From assembly GCA_964607965.1 (NCBI GenBank), contig CAZSMH010000054.1, positions 1 through 13,086 on the forward strand: a stretch of DNA of 13,086 bases, given 5' to 3'. Position numbers and translations under genes: made by a program. Under the pieces are notes generated by a model. It did no database searches. It was given only the letters and a program-made list of their open reading frames with translations, and was not told where the DNA came from. This DNA is from SZUA-584 sp964607965. GTDB taxonomy: Bacteria > Bacillota > Clostridia > Christensenellales > SZUA-584. Positions 1-5,769 of the stretch are shown piece after piece. Position 1 is the stretch's first letter. The number at the start of each line of letters is the position of its first letter.

Positions 1-75
1 TACAATCTGCCCGCCCAAATCCAGTATGTTTTCTGTCAGCAGGTAGTAATCGGAATCGATTAAAATAATGTTGCG
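1..75 (-). CDS. Fragment of a reading frame leaving the left edge, function unknown
   Basis: Read on the minus strand from 75 down to 1 there is an uninterrupted, protein-like frame: R-N-I-I-L-I-D-S-D-Y-Y-L-L-T-E-N-I-L-D and then L-G-G-Q-I-V at the edge. It has balanced base composition, unlike the AT-rich sequence directly upstream of it. No ATG, GTG or TTG start is seen in this frame just upstream; the frame stays open past 120 but overlaps the end of the neighbouring lipoprotein frame. It may be the body of a gene whose 5' part has been lost, or simply an open stretch. Family not recognised; only about 25 residues are visible. Confidence 0.25.
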
Positions 76-86
76 CTTCCGACCTA

Positions 87-407
87 CTAAAAGCCTATAT
101 GCATTAAGTAGGTATAGAAACCATCTTTTATTTCTTCGTATTGTTCTTTTTGATAAATATCTTCCGGTTGAGTCGCGTCCGGAGTATAATAAGCTATACC
201 CCAATCTACATTTAAGTAAGCCTCTTCAAAGTATATTATTATATAATTATTATACATATTATGAAATATCCCATCAACTGTATATCCGTTATTTAAATTA
301 TCTACGATTTCACACGCTTGCATATAAGCTTGAGATGAAACATCTATTTCTGTATCATCTGAAAATACAAACAAATACTGCTTATTATTATAATCTAATA
401 ATACCAT
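87..407 (-). CDS. Probable C-terminal part of a frameshifted small lipoprotein
   Basis: An open frame of 106 codons begins at the ATG at 407 and ends at two TAG codons in a row (89-87 and 86-84). It has no recognisable Shine-Dalgarno before its ATG, and it begins 20 bases inside the end of the upstream lipoprotein frame. The product is acidic and rich in Tyr, Asn, Asp and Ile, with no signal peptide or membrane segment. With one base removed near 400 the upstream frame would read straight into it, giving a lipoprotein of about 175 residues. I therefore read it as the displaced second half of the 388-612 gene, not an independent gene. No family is recognised. Codons are strongly AT-biased. Confidence 0.5.
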   Translation of the reverse strand: MVLLDYNNKQYLFVFSDDTEIDVSSQAYMQACEIVDNLNNGYTVDGIFHNMYNNYIIIYFEEAYLNVDWGIAYYTPDATQPEDIYQKEQYEEIKDGFYTYLMHIGF

Positions 408-612
408 CTTTTGTTTCTATTTCATCTATACATACAATCCTGTTTATTTTATTATCTTTACATTTGTTATATAATTCAATTAATTCATTTTCATTTATAG
501 CAACACATTTAGCTGCTGATTCCTTAAACATGTCATAATCAGTTTGCGTTGCACATCCGCTTATTAATATAAGCAAACATATGCAAACGAAAGTTCTGCT
601 TAAGCTTTTCAT
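388..612 (-). CDS. Small lipoprotein, N-terminal part, probably frameshifted
   Basis: The 74-residue product has a textbook lipoprotein signal: a positive start (M-K-S-L-S-R), a hydrophobic stretch, and the lipobox L-I-S-G-C with the acylated Cys at residue 20. It would be exported by Sec, lipidated, and anchored on the outer face of the membrane. A good ribosome site (GAGGTAAGGAA) lies directly before the ATG at 612, and a promoter lies at 683-711. After the Cys only about 54 residues remain, polar and with two further Cys residues, before a TAA at 388-390. That is short for a functional lipoprotein, and the open frame continues in another phase from 407. Function unknown. The gene is far more AT-rich than its neighbours, which suggests recent acquisition. 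Confidence 0.65.
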   Translation of the reverse strand: MKSLSRTFVCICLLILISGCATQTDYDMFKESAAKCVAINENELIELYNKCKDNKINRIVCIDEIETKDGIIRL

Positions 613-682
613 TTCCTTACCTCTTTATTATTATGCCTGCTCCCATATTGTTAGCCCCGTACACGCTATAACTTATATACAT

Positions 683-711
683 ATAATACCTAATATAGCT
701 GTATTTATCAA
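683..711 (-). promoter_or_regulatory. Sigma-A-type promoter for the lipoprotein gene
   Basis: On the minus strand a -35 box TTGATA (711-706) is separated by 17 bases from a -10 box TATTAT (688-683). Transcription would start near 676, giving an untranslated leader of about 60 bases before the ATG at 612. The promoter sits just past the terminator at 724-755, so the lipoprotein is transcribed separately from the 846-1253 gene. Confidence 0.6.
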
Positions 712-723
712 CTCATTTGCGGC

Positions 724-755
724 AAAATAAAAGAGCCAACCGTTTCATCGGCTCT
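724..755 (-). terminator. Rho-independent terminator after the MazG-like gene
   Basis: The arms AGAGCC (732-737) and GGCTCT (750-755) pair across a 12-base loop. Read on the minus strand, the hairpin is followed by TTTTATTTT. It ends the transcript of the minus-strand gene 846-1253, about 90 bases after its stop codon. Confidence 0.7.
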
Positions 756-765
756 CTCTTGCGCT

Positions 766-814
766 CTTAAAATTACTTTAACGCCTATCCGCGTACTCCT
801 GTATCTATTTTAAG
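766..814. repeat. Nested inverted repeat in the 3' region of the MazG-like gene
   Basis: Perfect 8-base arms CTTAAAAT (766-773) and ATTTTAAG (807-814) enclose 33 bases. These contain a second hairpin, ACGC-CTATCC-GCGT (781-794). The element lies between the stop of the 846-1253 gene and its terminator, so it would fold in that gene's 3' untranslated region. Role unknown. Confidence 0.5.
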
Positions 815-845
815 GTATGCTTGCAGAGGTCTTTGGATTTTATCT

Positions 846-1253
846 CTATCTTAAGCTGTAGTTGCCCAGTGTGCCCAGGGTTTCTTTCTCGCTTAACACA
901 ACATCGTAAAGGCTTATCCCGAGAGTGTTGCACAGCGATGCAATGTAAAACAGCGCACCGCCTATTTCCTTTTCTATCGTGCTGCGGCACTCTTTGCAAA
1001 GCTCCCCTTTAAGCTGCGTTGAAACAAGTTCGCTTAAATTCTTTATGCTTACTTTATCCGGAAATACCTGCTTTTTACCTTCTATTTCTATGCAGCCGCA
1101 ATGCGTAACAGCCTTAACAACAGCGCGGTTCACCCTGCCCATGCTGGTCTGCATTTTGCTTATAATATCAAGCACGCTCCTGTTTCTCATCAGCATTTCA
1201 CTGACAACGCCTTGAAAATCTTCCAGCAGAATATCATTGATTGAATTGCCCAT
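846..1253 (-). CDS. Conserved MazG-like small protein with Cys pairs, function unknown
   Basis: This 135-residue protein resembles a family I associate with Clostridia and related Firmicutes; I cannot name it with certainty. The N-terminal half is helical. It contains C-G-C near residue 53 and C-K-E-C near residue 86, an arrangement that could bind zinc. The C-terminal half (E-K-E-I-G-G-A-L-F-Y-I-A followed by L-G-I-S-L-Y-D-V) has the pattern of the last helices of MazG-type NTP pyrophosphohydrolases. The Asp normally seen in E-I-G-D is Gly here, and the usual E-x-x-E metal cluster is not obvious. Nucleotide hydrolysis is therefore doubtful. The start is well set: GGAGGGG lies 5 bases before the ATG at 1253, with a near-perfect promoter at 1300-1327. 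It forms a single-gene unit, terminated at 724-755. Confidence 0.75.
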   Translation of the reverse strand: MGNSINDILLEDFQGVVSEMLMRNRSVLDIISKMQTSMGRVNRAVVKAVTHCGCIEIEGKKQVFPDKVSIKNLSELVSTQLKGELCKECRSTIEKEIGGALFYIASLCNTLGISLYDVVLSEKETLGTLGNYSLR

Positions 1254-1299
1254 TACTGCCCCTCCGTTTTTTATATCAAAGCTGCTTACTCTGTTTACT

Positions 1300-1327
1300 A
1301 TTATATAACGCTAGTACTTTTTGTCAA
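1300..1327 (-). promoter_or_regulatory. Near-consensus sigma-A promoter for the MazG-like gene
   Basis: TTGACA (1327-1322) and TATAAT (1305-1300) are both perfect hexamers with a 16-base spacer on the minus strand. The start of transcription is expected near 1293, about 40 bases before the ATG. This is the strongest promoter in the window by sequence, which suggests a well-expressed product. Confidence 0.85.
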
Positions 1328-1363
1328 AGAATGTTTTTTGTCGCTTTGTGACTTAAAGCCGCA

Positions 1364-1879
1364 TTAATACTCTATTCCCTTTCTGGCGCAAAATCCTTTA
1401 TCAAAATAGTGCTTGACCGAGCGCATATAAGTAACCAGATGCGCACGCTTTAGTATCTGCTTTGGGGCCCCGCGTCCAGTAAGCACTATCTCCGTTTTCC
1501 CTCTGTTGTCTATTATGTCTGTAACTTCACACAGCTTTAGCAAACCGCACGTTAATGCTGCCATAGCTTCGTCCAGTATAATCATATCCGCACAGTCAAG
1601 CCAAGTCTTTATACTGCCGAGCGCGGCACACGCTTCTGTGCGCATCTTCGCCTTTTCCTTGGCGTCAAGCTGATGAAAAAATGCCAAAGAATCCGATACG
1701 CGCAGCATTTCTATCTCGTCAATTTTTTGCAGTATTTTATGTTCACCCGAATCCCTGCCCTTTAAAAACTGTACAAACTTAACGGATAAGCCATATCCTG
1801 CGGCACGGATTGCAAGTCCTACAGCCGCGGTCGTTTTACCCTTGCCGTCTCCGGTATATACTTGAACACAAGACTCCAT
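1364..1879 (-). CDS. cobO: Cob(I)alamin adenosyltransferase, CobO/BtuR type
   Basis: This enzyme transfers the adenosyl group of ATP to reduced corrinoids, making coenzyme B12, in the cytoplasm. The 171-residue protein opens with V-Q-V-Y-T-G and the family's P-loop G-D-G-K-G-K-T-T (residues 10-17). It then shows V-K-F-V-Q-F-L-K-G, the Walker B-like I-I-L-D-E-A, the strand V-L-T-G-R-G-A-P, and the closing signature V-K-H-Y-F-D-K-G-x-x-A-R-K-G-I-E. These match CobO/CobA/BtuR proteins and not the PduO or EutT types. The length is near the low end for the family. The ATG at 1879 follows AAAGGCGG. The gene stands alone, divergent from walJ, with no other cobalamin gene in the window, so it may serve salvage; that is inference. 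Confidence 0.88.
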   Translation of the reverse strand: MESCVQVYTGDGKGKTTAAVGLAIRAAGYGLSVKFVQFLKGRDSGEHKILQKIDEIEMLRVSDSLAFFHQLDAKEKAKMRTEACAALGSIKTWLDCADMIILDEAMAALTCGLLKLCEVTDIIDNRGKTEIVLTGRGAPKQILKRAHLVTYMRSVKHYFDKGFCARKGIEY

Positions 1880-1935
1880 TTTCTGCCGCCTTTTTTTATT
1901 ACATTACCATAAATAAGCTTCATTTATCAACAATT

Positions 1936-1963
1936 CCGTCATAGCATATCCGTCATAGCATAT
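1936..1963. repeat. Perfect tandem repeat, two 14-bp units
   Basis: CCGTCATAGCATAT occurs at 1936-1949 and again at 1950-1963, directly abutting. It fills the gap between the divergent cobO and walJ genes, just upstream of the walJ -10 box, where an activator or repressor pair could bind on the same face of the helix about 1.3 turns apart. It could instead be a chance duplication. Confidence 0.7.
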
Positions 1964-1979
1964 ATTCAATACAATATGT

Positions 1980-1985
1980 TATAAT
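1980..1985 (+). promoter_or_regulatory. -10 box of the walJ-rlmH operon
   Basis: TATAAT at 1980-1985 is a perfect -10 hexamer. There is no good -35 at 16-18 bases upstream (the nearest is TAGCAT at 1956-1961), and that position falls in the tandem repeat. Transcription would begin near 1992, just before the AAAGGA ribosome site at 1995-2000. This rules out the in-frame ATG at 1984 as the translation start. Confidence 0.45.
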
Positions 1986-2010
1986 GAGCGGCAGAAAGGA
2001 TAAGCACATC

Positions 2011-2805
2011 ATGGGATTTTCACTTGCTCCGCTTTTTTCCGGATCGTCAGGCAACGCAATACTGGTAAGCTCGGGAGTTACCAAAATACTTATTGACGCA
2101 GGCGTTTCCGGGCGCCGCCTCGAAGAGGCTCTTCGCTGTATCGGTGAAGATATAAGGAATATAAAGGGCATTCTTTTAACCCACGAACATGCTGATCATA
2201 CTGCCGGAGCGGGCATTTTGTCACGCAAACACGGAATACCGATATACGCTACGGCCCCCACTTTTTCGGCGGGAAAAGACAGACTGGGCAACATTCAAAA
2301 CCGTTATACCCGGGTAATAGCCAAAAACGGATTTTATATTGACGACCTTCTTATAGAGCCTTACGATATACCGCACGACGCTGCCGACCCAGTCGGTTTC
2401 TGCGTTTCCTGCGGCGCGCGGAAAATCGCAGTGGCAACCGACCTTGGATATTTCCCGAAATCAGTAGAGCTTAAGCTGCACACTTGCGACCTTGTCGTTT
2501 TAGAAGCCAATCATGATGTAAACCTGCTTGCTACAGGGCGATACCCCCATGCTTTGAAAGAACGCATCAAGTCTCGCCGCGGGCATCTCTCAAACGATGA
2601 TGCTGCAGAGGCTGCTTTCCGGCTGGCTTGTGCGGGCGTAACATCAGTACTGCTCGGCCATTTAAGCCAGGAGAACAACTCTGAGCAGCTTGCTTTCCGC
2701 ACGGTAACCGACAAGCTTATCTCGCAAGGCATCACTCCCGGACAGGGATTCAATTTGGGGCTGGCCTTTCGCGACAGAGTAACGGGCGTGTTCCATATAA
2801 AATAG
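2011..2805 (+). CDS. walJ: WalJ/YycJ-family metallo-beta-lactamase fold hydrolase
   Basis: This 264-residue protein is a metallo-beta-lactamase fold hydrolase of the WalJ (YycJ) family, a group linked to the WalRK regulon and described as exonuclease-like. Visible features are S-G-S-S-G-N near residue 10 and the metal site T-H-E-H-A-D-H (H58, H60, D62, H63). Further on are I-P-H-D-A-A-D-P-V-G-F, A-T-D-L-G-Y, V-L-E-A-N-H-D and the closing L-L-G-H-L-S. All expected metal ligands appear intact. I start it at the ATG at 2011 because family members begin M-x-F-x-x-L-x-S-G-S-S-G-N, AAAGGA lies 10 bases upstream, and the -10 box overlaps the earlier ATG at 1984. rlmH follows after 16 bases. walR, walK, walH and walI are not next to it here. 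Confidence 0.9.
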   Translation: MGFSLAPLFSGSSGNAILVSSGVTKILIDAGVSGRRLEEALRCIGEDIRNIKGILLTHEHADHTAGAGILSRKHGIPIYATAPTFSAGKDRLGNIQNRYTRVIAKNGFYIDDLLIEPYDIPHDAADPVGFCVSCGARKIAVATDLGYFPKSVELKLHTCDLVVLEANHDVNLLATGRYPHALKERIKSRRGHLSNDDAAEAAFRLACAGVTSVLLGHLSQENNSEQLAFRTVTDKLISQGITPGQGFNLGLAFRDRVTGVFHIK

Positions 2806-2821
2806 ATAGTTAGGAAACAAA

Positions 2822-3292
2822 GTGCAAACAATAAACTTTGTATGTATAGGAAAACTAAAGGAACGTTACTGGCTTGAAGCCCAGGCCGAGTATAAAACGC
2901 GCCTTTCGGCGTTCGTCCGTACCAAAGTAATCGAAAAAAAAGAAGTATTATTTCAAAAAAATGTTTCGCCTGCGCTTATTCAAAAAGCGATCCGCGAAGA
3001 AGGTCAATCGCTGTTATCATCATGCAGCGGTTCGCTCGTTGCTCTCTCCCCCGAAGGAAAGTCTTTTTCTTCAGAAGAGTTTTCAATTCTCTTATCAAAC
3101 CTTCTTGATGCCGGTGATTTGTCGTTTATAATCGGAGGCTCGCACGGGCTTTCAGACGAGGTTAAAAAAAGAGCAGATCATATAATTTCATTTTCAGCAA
3201 TGACAATGCCTCATCAGATGTTTCGCATTGTGTTGCTTGAACAGGTTTACCGCGCGCTGATGATTAAATCTAACCGCACTTATCACAAATAA
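2822..3292 (+). CDS. rlmH: 23S rRNA (pseudouridine1915-N3)-methyltransferase RlmH
   Basis: RlmH is a SPOUT-fold methyltransferase that uses S-adenosylmethionine to methylate N3 of pseudouridine 1915 in helix 69 of 23S rRNA, acting on assembled 70S ribosomes as a homodimer. The 156-residue product has the usual length (about 155-160). It opens I-N-F-V-C-I-G-K-L-K-E-R-Y-W and carries the cofactor-loop signature F-I-I-G-G-S-H-G-L-S (residues 102-111). It ends with I-S-F-S-A-M-T-M-P-H-Q-M-F-R, L-L-E-Q-V-Y-R-A and the family's terminal Y-H-K. Translation starts at a GTG (2822), with TTAGGAAA just upstream. It shares an operon with walJ, an arrangement common near the Firmicute origin. Confidence 0.96.
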   Translation: MQTINFVCIGKLKERYWLEAQAEYKTRLSAFVRTKVIEKKEVLFQKNVSPALIQKAIREEGQSLLSSCSGSLVALSPEGKSFSSEEFSILLSNLLDAGDLSFIIGGSHGLSDEVKKRADHIISFSAMTMPHQMFRIVLLEQVYRALMIKSNRTYHK

Positions 3293-3299
3293 CAGATTA

Positions 3300-3359
3300 G
3301 ATATTTTCGACAAATATCGCGCGCAGCATATCCTCCCGCCACTATTTATGTCGATATTT
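3300..3359. repeat. Overlapping inverted repeats downstream of rlmH
   Basis: GATATTT (3300-3306) pairs with AAATATC (3312-3318) across a 5-base loop. The same right arm, as AAATATCG (3312-3319), can instead pair with CGATATTT (3352-3359). The two hairpins exclude each other. No strong T-run follows either, so this is not a clear terminator. It lies in the rlmH-noc gap, whose remaining sequence shows no gene. Confidence 0.35.
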
Positions 3360-3486
3360 TAGAACTATTGCCGCCTTGGAAGGACTCTTACTTTTTATGC
3401 CGAAATCTGCATAGAATAATTATTGTTATTATATATAACAGCCAAAAAAGTGATTATATAAAAGCCGGCGGCTAGTGATTTTTGTT

Positions 3487-3501
3487 TTGCGCCATGCGCA
3501 A
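3487..3501. promoter_or_regulatory. Palindrome just upstream of the noc ribosome site
   Basis: TTGCGC (3487-3492) and GCGCAA (3496-3501) form a perfect palindrome around CAT, three bases before the AAAGGAG ribosome site (3505-3511) of noc. It could be an operator or a small hairpin that limits translation. It does not match parS (TGTTTCACGTGAAACA). Confidence 0.4.
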
Positions 3502-3521
3502 TGTAAAGGAGTGTTTTAATA

Positions 3522-4367
3522 GTGTTGAGATTTCAGAAGCCCGCAGAAAGCATGCGTAAGTTTTGCATGGATAAAAGTGCGGATAACGAGCTTGAGATTC
3601 TGCCCGTTGATTATATCCGCCCAAATCCTTATCAGCCAAGGCGGGTTTTTACAGAGGAAAGCATATCAGAGCTGGCACATTCGATAAAACAGTACGGACT
3701 TTTACAGCCCATCACTGTTCGGAAATCAAGCCACAGTTATTATGAGATTATTGCCGGAGAGCGCCGCTGGCGTGCGGTTTGCAAGGCCGGGTTTACCCAT
3801 ATCAAGGCTTTTGTACAGCCCGCAATTGACGAAGACAGCGCTATGATTGCGCTTATAGAAAACCTGCAGAGAGAAAATCTGCATTTTTTTGAAGAGGCAG
3901 AGGCATATCTTAGCCTTATGAAGGAACACGGGCTGACTCAGGAAGAGCTTGCCCGGCGGCTCGGCAAGAACCAAAGCACCATCGCCAATAAAATGCGTAT
4001 ACTCAAGCTCCCCTGCAGTGTAAAGGAACTGATACTTGCCTACAAGCTTACCGAACGCCATGCCCGTGCGCTTTTAAGACTGCATAACGAAGATGCGCAG
4101 CTAAAACTGATAAAAGATATTACGCAAAAAAGCCTTTCTGTTAAATCCACAGAAGAACAAGTGGAAAGAATACTCTCAAAACTGTACGGCGAAGTACCGG
4201 CAGATTTAAGCAATCAGAAGGTTGTCTGTATCATGCGGGATTACAGAATATATCTTAATACAATAAAAAAAGCGCTGTCTCGCATTAAAAAATCAGGAGT
4301 CAAGGTTAGTTACCAGGCGCTTGAGAGCAAAGATAAAGTATCTATCAGCATTGAGCTTGCAAGATAG
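3522..4367 (+). CDS. noc: Noc-type nucleoid occlusion protein (ParB/Spo0J superfamily)
   Basis: This 281-residue ParB-family CTPase and DNA-binding protein matches Noc, which binds dispersed chromosomal sites and the membrane to keep Z-rings off the nucleoid. Residues 24-100 are the ParB N-terminal domain with the CTP-binding motif G-E-R-R-W-R-A (79-85). E-N-L-Q-R-E-N follows at 113-119, then a helix-turn-helix (about 137-160) reading L-T-Q-E-E-L-A-R-R-L-G-K-N-Q-S-T-I-A-N-K. As I recall the families, Q-S-T-I-A-N-K is the Noc version of the recognition helix, where Spo0J has R-P-H-I-A-N-H. The C-terminal R-I-Y-L-N-T-I-K-K and S-G-V-K-V also follow Noc. It starts at GTG 3522, with AAAGGAG 10 bases upstream; Noc proteins need their N-terminal segment for membrane contact. 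No parA or parB is adjacent. It ends at the terminator at 4414. Confidence 0.86.
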   Translation: MLRFQKPAESMRKFCMDKSADNELEILPVDYIRPNPYQPRRVFTEESISELAHSIKQYGLLQPITVRKSSHSYYEIIAGERRWRAVCKAGFTHIKAFVQPAIDEDSAMIALIENLQRENLHFFEEAEAYLSLMKEHGLTQEELARRLGKNQSTIANKMRILKLPCSVKELILAYKLTERHARALLRLHNEDAQLKLIKDITQKSLSVKSTEEQVERILSKLYGEVPADLSNQKVVCIMRDYRIYLNTIKKALSRIKKSGVKVSYQALESKDKVSISIELAR

Positions 4368-4413
4368 ATAAAATAATTGTAACCCCAAGTTTGTCCCCAA
4401 TACCCCTACTATT

Positions 4414-4442
4414 GGCGGAACCTATGTTCCGCCTATTTTTTT
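4414..4442 (+). terminator. Strong rho-independent terminator after noc
   Basis: A perfect 8-bp stem GGCGGAAC (4414-4421) / GTTCCGCC (4426-4433) with loop CTAT is followed by TATTTTTTT. It lies about 45 bases after the noc stop and separates noc from the acyltransferase gene. Confidence 0.92.
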
Positions 4443-4450
4443 ATATTATG

Positions 4451-4479
4451 TTGTTTTATTGGCTCGAATAGAGTATCTT
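4451..4479 (+). promoter_or_regulatory. Possible weak promoter before the acyltransferase gene
   Basis: TTGTTT (4451-4456) and TATCTT (4474-4479) are spaced by 17 bases. The predicted start of transcription falls at about 4486, on the ATG itself. The hexamer matches are modest (3 of 6 and 4 of 6), so this is only a candidate. Confidence 0.3.
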
Positions 4480-4486
4480 AAGTCTA

Positions 4487-5767
4487 ATGACAAAAAAAGA
4501 TAAAAAAATATGGTACAAGCTTGATAACGCCGCCAAGCTTTATCCTGCAATAAAAAGCCGGAAGTGGACGGCCATATACCGTGTTTCTGTCAGCCTTACC
4601 GAAATAGTAGAAAAAAAGGTACTTGAACAGGCGCTGGCACAAACGACCAAACGTATGGGCATTTTTTCTTGTCGGCTCCGCGCAGGGCTTTTCTGGTACT
4701 ATTTTGACAGAAACAATAACCCTCCTGCGGTAACAGGCGATGCAATCAACCCCTGCATACGTCTTTATACCAAAGACAGCAACGGCTATCTATGGCGCGT
4801 TAGAATACACGAAAAGACCGTATCACTAGAGGTTTTTCATTCCGTTTCGGACGGATACGGAGGAATTGCTTTTTTAAAAACACTTGTTGCACAGTATCTT
4901 AAATTGAAAGGTTATGATATCCCTGCAACGCATGGGGTCTTAGATTGCAGCAAACAGCCGTCAGAAGAGGAAGCGGAAGATGCCTTTGTTCGTTATTATA
5001 ATAAAAAGGCCGTTCACCCATGGAAAGAATCGCGCGCGTACCATTTTCCAGGCACTAAAGAACCCGGCCACACTCTTAATGTCATACGCGGAATAGTGTC
5101 TGTTAAGCAGATAAAGGCAGCAGCGAAAGAATACAATGTATCCATTACGGAGTATTTGGTAGGAGTATACATGTATGTCCTTTACCTTATGCAGCAAAAA
5201 CAAAGCCCGCGAAAGGTTCTTCCTGTTAAGGTCTCTGTACCTGTAAACCTGCGTGCTTTCTTTGATACAAAAACTCTGCGGAATTTTTCTTCTTATATAA
5301 ACCCGGAAATAAACGCAAATTGGGGAGATTACAGCTTTGAAGAAGTCTTAAACATTGTTCATTATTATTTAAGGTATGAGCTGACAAGTAAAAACCTTTC
5401 GGCAAAAATGTCTAAAAACGTAAAGGCAGAAAAAAACATATTCGTTCGAATTATGCCTCTCTTTTTGAAAAATAGGGTAATAAGTCTGATATTTCACCTT
5501 GCCGGCGAAAGCCGTATGACCAGCACATTATCTAATATAGGGGTTATTGATGTCCCGCATCAAATGGCGGCACATGTTGAGCGTTTTGATGCAATGCTGG
5601 GGGCGCCCCGTTTAACCGGCATAAACTGTGTCGCATGCGCATATGCCGATACCTTAAGCCTATGTTTTTCAAGCGTTATTAAGGAGACCGACATCGAACG
5701 GGAGTTTTTCACCTTTCTCGTCAAACGAGGCATACATGTTAAAATCGAAAGCAACAGGGGGTTGTAA
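4487..5767 (+). CDS. Condensation/alcohol-acetyltransferase superfamily acyltransferase
   Basis: The 426-residue protein belongs to the chloramphenicol acetyltransferase-like superfamily that includes NRPS condensation domains and alcohol acetyltransferases. The active-site motif is F-H-S-V-S-D-G (117-123). It keeps the catalytic second His (H118) and the D-G of HHxxxDG, with Phe in the first His position. The N-terminus W-Y-K-L-D-N-A-A-K-L-Y-P-A-I and a V-P-V-N-L-R segment are typical of stand-alone members. No carrier-protein or adenylation domain is present. It probably transfers an acyl group to an alcohol or a lipid-linked acceptor; the substrate is unknown. The next gene starts 2 bases after its stop, so the two proteins probably act together. 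There is no Shine-Dalgarno before ATG 4487, although the conserved N-terminus supports that start. Confidence 0.82.
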   Translation: MTKKDKKIWYKLDNAAKLYPAIKSRKWTAIYRVSVSLTEIVEKKVLEQALAQTTKRMGIFSCRLRAGLFWYYFDRNNNPPAVTGDAINPCIRLYTKDSNGYLWRVRIHEKTVSLEVFHSVSDGYGGIAFLKTLVAQYLKLKGYDIPATHGVLDCSKQPSEEEAEDAFVRYYNKKAVHPWKESRAYHFPGTKEPGHTLNVIRGIVSVKQIKAAAKEYNVSITEYLVGVYMYVLYLMQQKQSPRKVLPVKVSVPVNLRAFFDTKTLRNFSSYINPEINANWGDYSFEEVLNIVHYYLRYELTSKNLSAKMSKNVKAEKNIFVRIMPLFLKNRVISLIFHLAGESRMTSTLSNIGVIDVPHQMAAHVERFDAMLGAPRLTGINCVACAYADTLSLCFSSVIKETDIEREFFTFLVKRGIHVKIESNRGL

Positions 5768-5769
5768 AA

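Noticed and set aside
68..538. Long plus-strand open frame opposite the lipoprotein frames
   Set aside because: It is antisense to a frame with a lipobox, ribosome site and promoter, has a low-complexity Tyr/Leu/Ile-rich product, and lacks its own ribosome site.
1924..1932. DnaA-box-like TTATCAACA
   Set aside because: It differs from TTATCCACA by one base, is single, and no cluster of boxes or AT-rich unwinding region is seen around it.
1984..2010. Nine-codon N-terminal extension of walJ from ATG 1984
   Set aside because: The ATG lies in the -10 box, has no ribosome site, and homologues start at the equivalent of 2011.
2448..2463. Sequence resembling a Noc binding site (TATTTCCCGAAAT)
   Set aside because: It is two bases short of the symmetric consensus ATTTCCCGGGAAAT and encodes the conserved G-Y-F-P-K-S segment of walJ.
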